Positions 26,133 to 34,013 of a stretch of 64,000 bases of DNA are shown here, piece by piece. Location of the stretch: assembly GCA_963822825.1 (NCBI GenBank), contig CAWGIW010000015.1:1-64000 (forward strand). The letters run 5' to 3'. The position numbers were made by a program, and so were the translations under genes. The stretch's first letter is position 1, and the number at the start of each line of letters is the position of its first letter. The notes beneath the pieces are model-generated. The model made no database searches. It was not told the DNA's origin and saw only the letters and a list, made by a program, of their open reading frames with translations. The stretch is from JAWWPY01 sp963822825 (lineage in GTDB: Bacteria; Actinomycetota; Actinomycetes; Streptosporangiales; Streptosporangiaceae).

Positions 26133-28835
26133 ATGAGCCAGCAGGACCGGGGACAGCTCCGGATCTATCTCGGCGCCGCGGCCGGAGTCGGCAAGACGTT
26201 CGCCATGCTCAGCGAGGGGCATCGGCGGGCCGAGCGCGGCGCGGACGTGGTCGTGGCGTTCGTGGAAACCCATGGGCGGCCGCATACGGAGGCGCTGATC
26301 GCCGGCCTGGAGGTCATGCCGCGGGTCCGGCTGGCCTACCGTGGCACGTTCTTCGAGGAGATGGACGTGGACGCGGCGCTCGCCCGCAAGCCCGAGATCG
26401 CGCTCGTCGACGAGTTCGCGCACAGCAACGTGCCCGGATCCCGCAACGCCAAGCGCTGGCAGGACGTCGAGGAGATGCTGGAAGCCGGCATCGATGTGAT
26501 CTCCACCGTCAACATCCAGCACCTGGAATCACTCAACGACGTCGTCCAGAAGATCACCGGCGTGCCGCAGCGGGAGACGGTCCCCGACGCCATGGTGCGC
26601 GCCGCCGACCAGGTCGAACTCGTCGACATGACGCCGGAGGCGCTCCGCCGCCGGATGGCGCACGGGAACATCTACCCGCCGGAGAAGATCGACGCGGCGC
26701 TGACCAACTACTTCCGGACCGGCAACCTGACCGCGCTTCGCGAGCTGGCCCTGCTCTGGCTGGCCGACAAGGTGGACGAGGGACTGCAGCGCTACCGGAA
26801 CGCGCACGACATCCACGGCACGTGGGAGGCGCGGGAGCGGGTGGTGGTGGCGCTTACCGGCGGCAAGGAGGGCGCGACGCTGATCCGGCGCGCGGCCCGG
26901 ATCGCAGCGCGGTCCACCGGCGGCGACCTGCTCGCCGTGCACGTCACCCGGTCCGACGGGCTGACCGGCGCCGACCCGGCGGAACTGGCCACGCAGCGCC
27001 GGCTCACCGAGTCGCTGGGCGGCACCTATCACCAGGTGGTCGGTGAGAACATCCCCGACGCGCTGCTCACCTTCGCGCGGGCCGAGAACGCCACCCAACT
27101 GGTGCTCGGCGCGAGCCGCCGGTCCTGGCTTTCCGCCCTCCTCACCGGGCCGGGGGTGAGCACGCGGACCATCCGCGGCTCCGGCGACATCGACGTGCAC
27201 ATCGTGACCCACTCCGAGATGGGCCGCGGTCGCGGCCTGCCGCGGTCGCGCGGCGGCCTCACCCCGCGCCGGCGGCTGGCCGGCTACGTCCTCGGCGCGA
27301 TCCTCAGTCCGCTGCTCACAGTCGCCCTGGCCAGCGCGCGCGGCGAGCTGAACCTGACCACCGACGTGCTCGCGTTCCTGGTCGCGGTCATCGCGGTGGC
27401 CCTGGTCGGCGGGTTCGTTCCCGCCGTGCTGGTGGCCATCGCCGGGTCGCTGCTGCTCAACTACTACTTCACCCCGCCCATCCACAAGTTCACCATTTCC
27501 GAGGCCAACAACGTGCTGGCCCTCGTGGTGTTCGTCGCGGTCGGGCTGGTGGTCAGCTGGGTGGTGGACATCGCCGCCCGGCGGACCCGGCAGGCGGCCC
27601 GGGCCAGCGCGGAGTCGCAGCTGCTGGTGACCACGGCGGGCAGCATCCTGCGCGGCCAGCAGGCCCTGGCGGCGGTGCTCGACCGGGTGCGCGAGGCGTT
27701 CGGCATGGAGTCCGTGACGCTGCTGGAGTGCACCGCCGGCCAGGGCAGCGCCCAGCGTGGCCCCACCGCCGAATGGCATGTCGTGGCGCACTCGGGTGAG
27801 CCGTCTGTGGGTGAACCGGCACTGGGTGAACCGGCACTGGGTAAACCGGCACTGGGTAAACCGGCACTGGGTAAACCGGCACTGGGCAGGCCGGAGGATG
27901 CGGACGTCGTGGTGCCGGTGACCGACTCGCTCACGCTGGCGCTGCGGGGACGCACCCTCCCGGCGGACGACCGCCGGGTCCTCGGCGCGTTCGCCGCCTA
28001 CGCCGCGGTCGCGCTCGACCAGCAGCGGCTGGTCGCGGCGGCCGAGGCGGCCAAGCCGATCGCCGAGGCCGACCGGATGAGGACGGCCCTGCTCGCCGCG
28101 GTCTCCCATGACCTGCGCACCCCGCTCGCATCGGCCAAGGCCGCCGTGACCAGCCTGCGTTCGGCCGACATCCAGTGGGGCGACCAGGATCGCAACGAGC
28201 TGCTCGCCACCGCCGACGAGTCCCTCGACCGCTTGGCCCACCTGGTGGACAACCTGCTCGACATGAGCAGGCTCCAGGCCGGGGCCCTGGCTATCTTCCC
28301 CCGGCCGGCTGGACTCGAGGACATCGTCGCCCGCGCCCTGGACGATCTGGGTATCGGCCGCCAAGCGGTGGTCCTGGACATCCCCGCCTCGCTGCCCGCG
28401 GTCAGGGTGGACCCGGGCATCCTGGAGCGGGTCATCGTCAACCTGGTCGGGAACGCGCTGCGGTACTCGCCGCCGGGTTCGCCGCCGTTGCTAGCCGCCA
28501 GCTTCCTGGGTGACCGGGTGGAACTGCGGGTCGTCGACCGCGGTCCCGGAATCCCCACGCAGGACCGTGACCGGATGTTCGTGCCGTTTCAGCGGCTGGG
28601 TGACACCGACAACACCACCGGTGTCGGCCTCGGGCTGGCGCTCTCGCGCGGGCTGAGCGAAGCCATGGGCGGCACGCTCGATCCGGAGGAGACCCCCGGC
28701 GGCGGGCTCACCATGACCCTGTCCCTGCCCGCGGTGACCGAGCCAGACGGCCCGGCTCCGGCCGAGCCCGGCTATCCAGAGCGGGACGGCGCCATCGCCG
28801 CCGCGCCGCGGGGAGATCGGGCCGATGCCGGCTGA
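26133..28835 (+). CDS. kdpD: Sensor histidine kinase KdpD
   Basis: This encodes 900 residues from ATG 26133, preceded by AGGGAG. Domain order: KdpD N-domain with Walker-A-like GAAAGVGKTFAML (about 13-25) and DEFAHSNVPGSRN; a USP-like domain (about 230-360); four membrane helices of the DUF4118 type (about 385-490); a GAF-like region (about 510-650); HisKA with VSHDLRTPLASAKA; and HATPase with NLVGNALRYSPPG and GVGLGLALSRG. It senses potassium limitation and phosphorylates KdpE. A tandem repeat within the GAF region (27795-27884) adds six 5-residue units. The gene overlaps the second kdpE by 11 bases. Confidence 0.93.
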   Translation: MSQQDRGQLRIYLGAAAGVGKTFAMLSEGHRRAERGADVVVAFVETHGRPHTEALIAGLEVMPRVRLAYRGTFFEEMDVDAALARKPEIALVDEFAHSNVPGSRNAKRWQDVEEMLEAGIDVISTVNIQHLESLNDVVQKITGVPQRETVPDAMVRAADQVELVDMTPEALRRRMAHGNIYPPEKIDAALTNYFRTGNLTALRELALLWLADKVDEGLQRYRNAHDIHGTWEARERVVVALTGGKEGATLIRRAARIAARSTGGDLLAVHVTRSDGLTGADPAELATQRRLTESLGGTYHQVVGENIPDALLTFARAENATQLVLGASRRSWLSALLTGPGVSTRTIRGSGDIDVHIVTHSEMGRGRGLPRSRGGLTPRRRLAGYVLGAILSPLLTVALASARGELNLTTDVLAFLVAVIAVALVGGFVPAVLVAIAGSLLLNYYFTPPIHKFTISEANNVLALVVFVAVGLVVSWVVDIAARRTRQAARASAESQLLVTTAGSILRGQQALAAVLDRVREAFGMESVTLLECTAGQGSAQRGPTAEWHVVAHSGEPSVGEPALGEPALGKPALGKPALGKPALGRPEDADVVVPVTDSLTLALRGRTLPADDRRVLGAFAAYAAVALDQQRLVAAAEAAKPIAEADRMRTALLAAVSHDLRTPLASAKAAVTSLRSADIQWGDQDRNELLATADESLDRLAHLVDNLLDMSRLQAGALAIFPRPAGLEDIVARALDDLGIGRQAVVLDIPASLPAVRVDPGILERVIVNLVGNALRYSPPGSPPLLAASFLGDRVELRVVDRGPGIPTQDRDRMFVPFQRLGDTDNTTGVGLGLALSRGLSEAMGGTLDPEETPGGGLTMTLSLPAVTEPDGPAPAEPGYPERDGAIAAAPRGDRADAG
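27795..27884 (+). repeat. Six 15-bp tandem repeats inside kdpD
   Basis: Six in-frame units encode GEPSV, GEPAL, GEPAL, GKPAL, GKPAL and GKPAL; the last three are identical at the DNA level. The array lies in a loop of the GAF-like region between PTAEWHVVAHS and DADVVVPV. Identical units point to recent slippage, so length is likely to vary. Confidence 0.9.
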
Positions 28836-29643
28836 GCCTGGCAGGCTTCGTGGTGTGACCCGTGTCCTCGTTGTCGACGACGAACCGCAGATCCTCCGGG
28901 CCCTGCGGATCAACCTGCGAGTGCGCAGCTATGAGGTTGACACGGCGGCGACCGGCGCACAGGCCCTGGAGACGGCCGCACGGCACCCGCCCGACCTGGT
29001 GATCCTCGACCTCGGCCTGCCCGACCTGGACGGGGTGGAGGTCATCCAGGGTCTGCGCGGCTGGACCAGCGCGCCCATCATCGTGCTGTCCGGCCGCGCC
29101 GACAGCCTGGACAAGGTCGAGGCGCTGGACGCGGGCGCCGACGACTACGTCACCAAGCCGTTCGCCATGGAAGAACTGCTGGCCCGGATGCGCGCGGCCG
29201 CGCGCCGCACCGGGACCGCCGAGGACCAGCCCCGGATCCGGCTCGGCGACCTGGTCGTCGACCTCGCCGCTAAACGCGTCATCCGCGACCCGGGCGAGGT
29301 GGGCGGCTCCCCCGGCGGCCCGGCCGACGGCTCCCCCGGCGGCCCGGCCGACGGCTCTACCGGCGGCCCGGCCGGGAACACTCCGGCCGGGCACGACATC
29401 CGGCTTACCCCGACCGAGTGGCACCTGCTCGAGGTGCTGATGCGCAACCCGGGCAAGCTGCTGAGCCAGCGCCAGCTGCTCGCCGAGGTCTGGGGACCTG
29501 GCTACGCGGACGCGGCCGGCAACCTCCGGCTGTACATGGCCCAGTTGCGGCGCAAGCTCGAACCCAACCCGGGGCGGCCTCGCTGGCTGCTCACCGAGCC
29601 CGGCATGGGCTACCGTTACCAACCCGACCCTGCCCCGGACTGA
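28825..29643 (+). CDS. kdpE: KdpE-type response regulator, copy 2
   Basis: This encodes 272 residues from an ATG that overlaps the kdpD end by 11 bases. Receiver motifs are TRVLVVDDEPQILRAL, the phosphoacceptor in VILDLGLPDLDG, and YVTKPFAMEELL. A Gly/Pro-rich linker of about 30 residues with repeats of GGPADGS precedes the OmpR-type DNA-binding domain (LTPTEWHLLEVLMRNPGKLL, WGPGYAD) that ends GMGYRYQPDPAPD. It is closer to the canonical kdpD-kdpE arrangement than copy 1. Divergence from copy 1 (roughly 60-65 % by eye) indicates an old duplication rather than a recent one. Confidence 0.9.
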   Translation: MPAEPGRLRGVTRVLVVDDEPQILRALRINLRVRSYEVDTAATGAQALETAARHPPDLVILDLGLPDLDGVEVIQGLRGWTSAPIIVLSGRADSLDKVEALDAGADDYVTKPFAMEELLARMRAAARRTGTAEDQPRIRLGDLVVDLAAKRVIRDPGEVGGSPGGPADGSPGGPADGSTGGPAGNTPAGHDIRLTPTEWHLLEVLMRNPGKLLSQRQLLAEVWGPGYADAAGNLRLYMAQLRRKLEPNPGRPRWLLTEPGMGYRYQPDPAPD

Positions 29644-29992
29644 CCGCTGTGCTAAATGCACTCACGCTGGTCGCAAGAACTGCCGGGCTTCCTGCCAGAG
29701 CTGCCTGTTTCCCGCGCTATTACCCGGCCGGCAGGCTCATATGGCACGCCGCCTGACCAGGAACTGCCGGATTCCTTGCCGCCACAACTGCCTGGTCCAG
29801 CGATACCCCGGACCGGTAGCCTCATGAATGGCGCACCCTTTGAGAGGCCACTGGCTCCTCAGCAGACAATGACAGATGATCACTCATCGATATGAGTGAC
29901 CACTTCGTCGGCAACGTGACGTTCCCGCTGGAGCGCCACATGCCCGCTGATCAGAGCAAGGCATTAGACAAGATATACCAGGAAAGGTAAGA
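29644..29992. other. Intergenic region between the kdp operon and a secreted-protein gene
   Basis: No coding region is supported in these 349 bases; short open stretches here lack a start signal and family features. GC content falls toward the right. The only structured element seen is the inverted repeat at 29880-29899. There is no clear terminator after kdpE. Confidence 0.55.
29880..29899. promoter_or_regulatory. Inverted repeat upstream of the 29993 gene
   Basis: TCACTCAT and ATGAGTGA are perfect 8-bp arms around a 4-base centre (CGAT), about 94 bp upstream of the start. The left part, with GATCACTCAT, matches the core of the motif before the RCC1 gene. An operator is the simplest reading. 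Confidence 0.4.
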
Positions 29993-30583
29993 ATGACCGT
30001 CAAACGACGTTTCATTTCGCTGTTCATACCCACCGCGATGGTGGCCACCGCAATGGCTATCGCCGTCACACCCGCATACGCGGGAATCGCTTCCCCGGCC
30101 CGTGCGGGCGGCATTGCGGCCCCAGTCGCCCATTCAGCCCTGCTGCAGTCCAGAAGCGCCGCCCCGGCCAGGAGTGTTACGTCCACAGTAACCACCGGCG
30201 CCCCTACGGTCCAGCATATCTCGGCCGCCACGACCTGCTACCACAACTTCTGGCGGCAGGAAACCGTCCACGTCCTCGGCAGCACGGTCTGGGCCAGGAT
30301 GACCACCAGTTGGTGCTTTAATGGCAACAAGGTAACGTCGCACTCAACCAAGATAACAGAGGGCCACAGCATCGGATGGGTTTACTATTCCTCGCCGATT
30401 AAATTCAACTGTTACGTCGCCCACGGCAAGACAGCTTGCTCGGGGAATCACGAGAAAGACTCCCCGGGATGGGTCGTCGGCGGAACGTCATCGGGCAGCT
30501 CCTGCGGAGTCACCCTTGATGAGTGGGAGACCTATCTCGGCAACCGCCACTCATCCTCTAGTCACTTCTGCATAATTCTCTAG
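29993..30583 (+). CDS. Secreted cysteine-containing protein of unknown function
   Basis: This encodes 196 residues from ATG 29993 after AGGAAAGG. A Sec signal peptide (about 1-30, ending TPAYA) is followed by an Ala/Ser-rich linker to about 75 and a C-terminal domain with six cysteines (TTCYHNF, SWCFNG, FNCYVAHG, ACSGNH, SSCGVT, HFCIIL). The cysteines suggest three disulfides in a small extracellular domain. I recognize no family. Its GC content is clearly lower than that of its neighbours, which suggests acquisition by transfer. It converges with the G1 peptidase gene, with a shared terminator between. Confidence 0.72.
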   Translation: MTVKRRFISLFIPTAMVATAMAIAVTPAYAGIASPARAGGIAAPVAHSALLQSRSAAPARSVTSTVTTGAPTVQHISAATTCYHNFWRQETVHVLGSTVWARMTTSWCFNGNKVTSHSTKITEGHSIGWVYYSSPIKFNCYVAHGKTACSGNHEKDSPGWVVGGTSSGSSCGVTLDEWETYLGNRHSSSSHFCIIL

Positions 30584-30642
30584 CTCATGATCTGCCGGGT
30601 GCGCCATATCCAATCCTTGCCCACCAGCCATACAATGCGCTG

Positions 30643-30687
30643 AAGCTGTCGCCGGAAGCTCGCAAGACGGGCTTCCGGCCGCAGCTT
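30643..30687. terminator. Bidirectional hairpin between convergent secreted-protein genes
   Basis: GCCGGAAGC (30651-30659) pairs with GCTTCCGGC (30671-30679) over an 11-base loop, extended by AAGCTG (30643-30648) and CAGCTT (30682-30687) with a 2x2 internal mismatch. It sits exactly between the convergent stops and overlaps the last base of the peptidase stop codon. Confidence 0.65.
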
Positions 30688-31451
30688 TAATTGCTGCGCA
30701 GCCAGGTGACCGCGAAGCGGTTGCCGCTGTACAACGGGGACACTTTGGCCTTGAGCGCTCCGCTCTGGTTGGCCATGACGATCTTGGTAGGGCGGTGCCT
30801 GCCGATAGCTGACCCGTTGACGTTGATGCCAGTGAAGGTGACCGGGTTGAAGTGAGCCAGCGGAAGGACTTCCCCGGTAATGGTGCTGGGTGCCTCGGTG
30901 ATGGCTTCGGCCGAGGAGTTCGCAGCCCCGTTGAGTACTGAGTGGATGGTGCCACCCCAGTTCTGGGTTACGTCCCGGAGCCGGAGGCTGTAGCGTCCAC
31001 TGCCGTTGTAGGTGACGGCCATGTAGAGATGATCACCAGGTGCGACCGGGTTGCTGAAGTAAACCGGTGCCGCGGGGTAGATCTCATACCATGCGGCGTA
31101 CATGGTGATGGTGCCGAAGACGCTGTAGGCCGTGACACCGGTCTGCTCGACCGAGTGGCTGCTGAACCCGTCGAGGCCGACCCAGAGGGACACATACTGG
31201 CCGCTGTAGGTGGTGACCTCCGGCTGAACCAGGTGAGCTGAGACCGCCTTGTACGTCGAGCCGTGTGATGCGTACCCGGACCAGTCGAAGCTCCTCACCT
31301 GGTTCAGCGGCCCGTTATGAATTCCGGGTGCTGGAATGAGCGGTGGCGCGACGGGCCGGGATGATGCCAGGGCTGGCGCCGCGCTCAATGCGAGAGATGT
31401 GGCCACGGCCGGTGCCGCGGCGGCCGCGATGATCTTGGCGACGTTCCTCAT
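30687..31451 (-). CDS. G1-family glutamic endopeptidase (eqolisin), secreted
   Basis: This encodes 254 residues with a signal peptide (about 1-30, ALSAAPALA) and the peptidase G1 domain from about residue 50: SFDWSGYA, YVSLWVGLDGFSSHSVEQTGV (catalytic Gln region), AAWYEIYPA (catalytic Glu) and APGDHLYMAVTYNGSG. The Gln/Glu dyad typical of scytalidoglutamic peptidase-like enzymes is present. Fungal members act at very low pH; the bacterial homologs are secreted proteins assumed to have similar acid optima. No large propeptide is evident. Upstream DNA (31553-31576) carries a reduced form of the motif found before the RCC1 and collagen-like genes. Confidence 0.85.
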   Translation of the reverse strand: MRNVAKIIAAAAAPAVATSLALSAAPALASSRPVAPPLIPAPGIHNGPLNQVRSFDWSGYASHGSTYKAVSAHLVQPEVTTYSGQYVSLWVGLDGFSSHSVEQTGVTAYSVFGTITMYAAWYEIYPAAPVYFSNPVAPGDHLYMAVTYNGSGRYSLRLRDVTQNWGGTIHSVLNGAANSSAEAITEAPSTITGEVLPLAHFNPVTFTGINVNGSAIGRHRPTKIVMANQSGALKAKVSPLYSGNRFAVTWLRSN

Positions 31452-31552
31452 TGGCTTGCCTTCCTCGCGACTCTTCGGTGCCGGCCTCCTGCCGGAGTCC
31501 CGGCTGGACCCAGGACGTGGCCTGCCTCTTTGTGCTCTTTGTAACTATGTGG

Positions 31553-31576
31553 CTACTCTACGTTGATCGAGCAACT
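31553..31576 (-). promoter_or_regulatory. Shared upstream motif, copy C (G1 peptidase gene)
   Basis: On the minus strand: AGTT, four bases, GATCA, three bases, then TAGAGTAG, about 101 bp before the peptidase start. Spacing between AGTT and GATCA matches copy A exactly and copy B within one base. The match is weaker than between copies A and B. Confidence 0.35.
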
Positions 31577-31752
31577 GACCTAGAGGAAGACGCCCCGTCC
31601 CGGCAGAGGCATCGTCCCCGTCCATAGGGCCTGGGCCGTCGTCGCGAGGAGGGACCGGGCTGGTTACGGAGCGGCCTGATCTGCCTGACCGGCCTGGTTG
31701 GCCCGACCAGGGGGGTTGCCCCAAGTGGGTGATTCCGTAAGTTCGTCTGGGG

Positions 31753-32085
31753 TCAGGCGGCGGTGGCGAGGTCGGCCTGGTGTGTGGTCGTGACCTGCTC
31801 GTGTTCGCTGATATGGCGGAGCAGATCCTTGAGGTTGTCGGTGGTGTATTTCCAGTTGAACGGTTTCGCGGTGCGGTTGTACCGGTCCACGAAGGCGAGC
31901 CGGGTTTGGGATAGCTGGTCCAGGCTGGCGAAATCGTTGGGTGATACCGCCTTCTTCTGGATGATGGAGAATCTGCGCGCCCAGCCGGTCGCGGTAGGCA
32001 GTCTTCGTCCCGCGGGCGCGTTTCTTCAGGGTCTTGCGGTCGGTGGCGGTCAGCGTGACCGGTACGGCAACAGGAGCGTCCCGGC
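31753..32085 (-). pseudogene. IS630-family transposase remnant with large internal deletion
   Basis: The first part reads PVTLTATDRKTLKKRARG and TAYRDRLGAQI, the usual N-terminus of IS630 transposases (about 35 residues). It then jumps, in another frame, to FSIIQKKAVSPNDFASLDQL, LAFVDRYNRTAKPFNWKYTT and LRHISEHEQ, ending at 31753, which is the C-terminal ~85 residues. The HTH and almost all of the DDE catalytic core (roughly 200 residues) are gone, so it cannot transpose. The remainder is about 330 bp. Terminal inverted repeats and a TA target duplication could not be confirmed by eye. Confidence 0.75.
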
Positions 32086-32238
32086 GTTACCTCGTCACGA
32101 CCTGCCCGGATGCAGTGTGACGGAGCACGCTGCTTAGCCAACGGAGCACCATATCTGGCATTGAGCATCGCATCAACCGCTGCGGCCCCTGTCCCGGCTG
32201 CCGTGCCGCAGCCGGGACAGAAACCGGGTGCGGCGGGC

Positions 32239-33756
32239 TTAGGAGCCGTGCAGGAAGACCCTGACGCTGAGGGCCATGACGAGCACCTTCCGGTTCGTCA
32301 GCGCGACGTAGGCGCGGCCGTCGCCGGGCCGGACGATCAGGGACCCGCCCCCGCCGGGGCCGTTGCCGGTCTGAAAGGCGAAGCCGCGGGCCGTGTTGAG
32401 GCGCCAGCCGAGGCCGGCCTGCCCGGGTCCGGGTTCTTCAGCGGCCTGCGGCCGGAGCGCCTCGGCGGCTAGGTCGTCAGGAAGCAGGGAGGACCAGCCG
32501 GTGCCGAATTTGACCAGGTCGGCGGCGGTGGTCCACAGCCCGGCCGCGGCCGGGACCGTGGCGACGTCGTCGAGGTCGGGCAGGAAGGTGCCGTCGGGTT
32601 GCAGCTCGTAGCCGGTGGCCGCGTCCGGGTCGTCGTGCGGCCACCTCGTGGGGAACGTCGAGCCGGTCATGCCGAGCGGGCCGAGGACCAGCCCGGCGAC
32701 CGCCTCGGCGTAGTCCGAGCCGGTGACGTCCTCGATGAGCTGCCCGAGCACGCCGTAGTCGCCGCCGCGCTGTGGAGTGGCGGTGCCGCGGGCGCGGTCG
32801 GACGGCAGCACCGGGCCGAGCAGCGCGGCCAGGTCGGGGATCGTGTCGCCGTACCCGCCGCCGACGGCGGGATTGTGCACGCCGCTGGAGTAGCTGAGCA
32901 ATTCCCGGACGGTGACCGCACCGTCGGCGAGCCGCACGCTGCGCAGGTGGTCGTTGGCGGCGTCGTCGAGGCCTATCCGGTTTTCGGCGGCGAGCCGCAG
33001 GGCTGCGGCGGCGGTGATGAGCCTGGTGACCCCGAAAGCGGGGAACCGGTGGCCAGGACGCAGCGGCTCGGCCCGGTCCAGGTCGGCCCAGCCCCGTGTG
33101 ATGACCCAGCCGGCCGTCCCCGGCGCGCCGCCAGCCAGCACGACCCCGACCAGGCCCAGCTCCCCGAACCCCGCCGCCGCGGTCTCGGCCGCCACAGCGG
33201 GAACCGCGCCGGAGCTCTGCGTGGGCGGTGCCGCGACCCGCGCGTCGGTGACCTGGCTGCCAACCAGGTATCCCCGGAAGTCCCGCAGCCGGTGCGGCGG
33301 CTCAGCCTCGGCCTCGGCCTCGAACTGCAGGCCGCCGACCCGGGCCCGCGCGTGCAGCGGGTTGTCCACCGTGACCAGGAGCTCTTCGCGCAGCCGCGCG
33401 GCCCTGCGGGTGAACACCATCGTGAGCCTGCCGACCGAGTCCTGGGCGAGGAACCGATCGGCGAAGTGCTCGCGCAGCTCGTCGGCGGCGGGAGCCGTCC
33501 AGTCCGGCCCGTCGGCGCCGCCGAACCGGGAGATCACCCACCGCAGCTGCGTGAGCGCCGGATGTCCGAGCTGGGCGAGCCGGCTGTCGATGAGTTCCTT
33601 GAGCGCGGTCCAGCTCGGCTGGCCGTGCTCGCGTGCGATGGCGAGCTGGGCGTCGTGGAGCGTACCGAACTCGCCGGCCGCCAGGCGGCGCCTGGCCTCC
33701 AGCTTCAGGTAACGAAGGCTCGGCTGAGCGGGAAGCGGACGCGGCTGATCAGACAT
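32239..33756 (-). CDS. Beta-lactamase-fold protein with substituted active site
   Basis: This encodes 505 residues from ATG 33756, preceded by AGGAAGGA. The N-terminal ~65 residues (RYLKLEARRRLAAGEFGTLHDAQ) match a helical module found in actinobacterial proteins. Residues about 195-490 have the class C beta-lactamase/serine hydrolase layout (HRFPAFGVTRLITAAAALRL, VRELLSYSSGVHNP, GVLGQLIEDVTG, GLGWRLNTARGFAFQTGNGPGGGG). The SxxK nucleophile motif reads GVTR (Gly232, Arg235), and the YxN position reads RGG, so classical acyl-enzyme chemistry is not possible. It may be a binding pseudoenzyme. No secretion signal is seen. Confidence 0.78.
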   Translation of the reverse strand: MSDQPRPLPAQPSLRYLKLEARRRLAAGEFGTLHDAQLAIAREHGQPSWTALKELIDSRLAQLGHPALTQLRWVISRFGGADGPDWTAPAADELREHFADRFLAQDSVGRLTMVFTRRAARLREELLVTVDNPLHARARVGGLQFEAEAEAEPPHRLRDFRGYLVGSQVTDARVAAPPTQSSGAVPAVAAETAAAGFGELGLVGVVLAGGAPGTAGWVITRGWADLDRAEPLRPGHRFPAFGVTRLITAAAALRLAAENRIGLDDAANDHLRSVRLADGAVTVRELLSYSSGVHNPAVGGGYGDTIPDLAALLGPVLPSDRARGTATPQRGGDYGVLGQLIEDVTGSDYAEAVAGLVLGPLGMTGSTFPTRWPHDDPDAATGYELQPDGTFLPDLDDVATVPAAAGLWTTAADLVKFGTGWSSLLPDDLAAEALRPQAAEEPGPGQAGLGWRLNTARGFAFQTGNGPGGGGSLIVRPGDGRAYVALTNRKVLVMALSVRVFLHGS

Positions 33757-33848
33757 GGCAGTCCTTCCTCGTGCCCGAGGATCCGCGGCATCGGGCGGGA
33801 AAGACCACAAAGACCTGTCAGGTGGGGTCATCGCCGAGTGCAACCGGT

Positions 33849-33861
33849 GAGCTTAAAGCTC
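33849..33861. promoter_or_regulatory. 13-bp palindrome GAGCTT-A-AAGCTC
   Basis: A perfect odd palindrome lies about 93 bp upstream of the beta-lactamase-fold gene, in the intergenic region before the KimA-like gene's end. It may be an operator; no other copy was noticed nearby. Confidence 0.3.
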
Positions 33862-34013
33862 TGCCCGCGGATCCAGAGGCGGCCGGAACCACCACCCCAG
33901 ACAATACACCAGCCAAGTACCGTGGCCCATTCGCCTGGATCGCCGGCGTCCTGCCAGACGGCGAGCAGATCCCCTGTTCCGGCTCCGCTACGGCGGCACC
34001 GCCCAGCTACCCA

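Noticed and set aside
27795..27884. Possible CRISPR or promoter array
   Set aside because: The units are in frame inside kdpD with no spacers.
26529..28364. Long minus-strand open frame opposite kdpD
   Set aside because: Antisense shadow of kdpD, including the mirror of its internal repeats; no independent evidence.
29656..29895. Plus-strand open frame of 79 codons after kdpE
   Set aside because: No ribosome site and unnatural composition; it includes the inverted repeat at its end.
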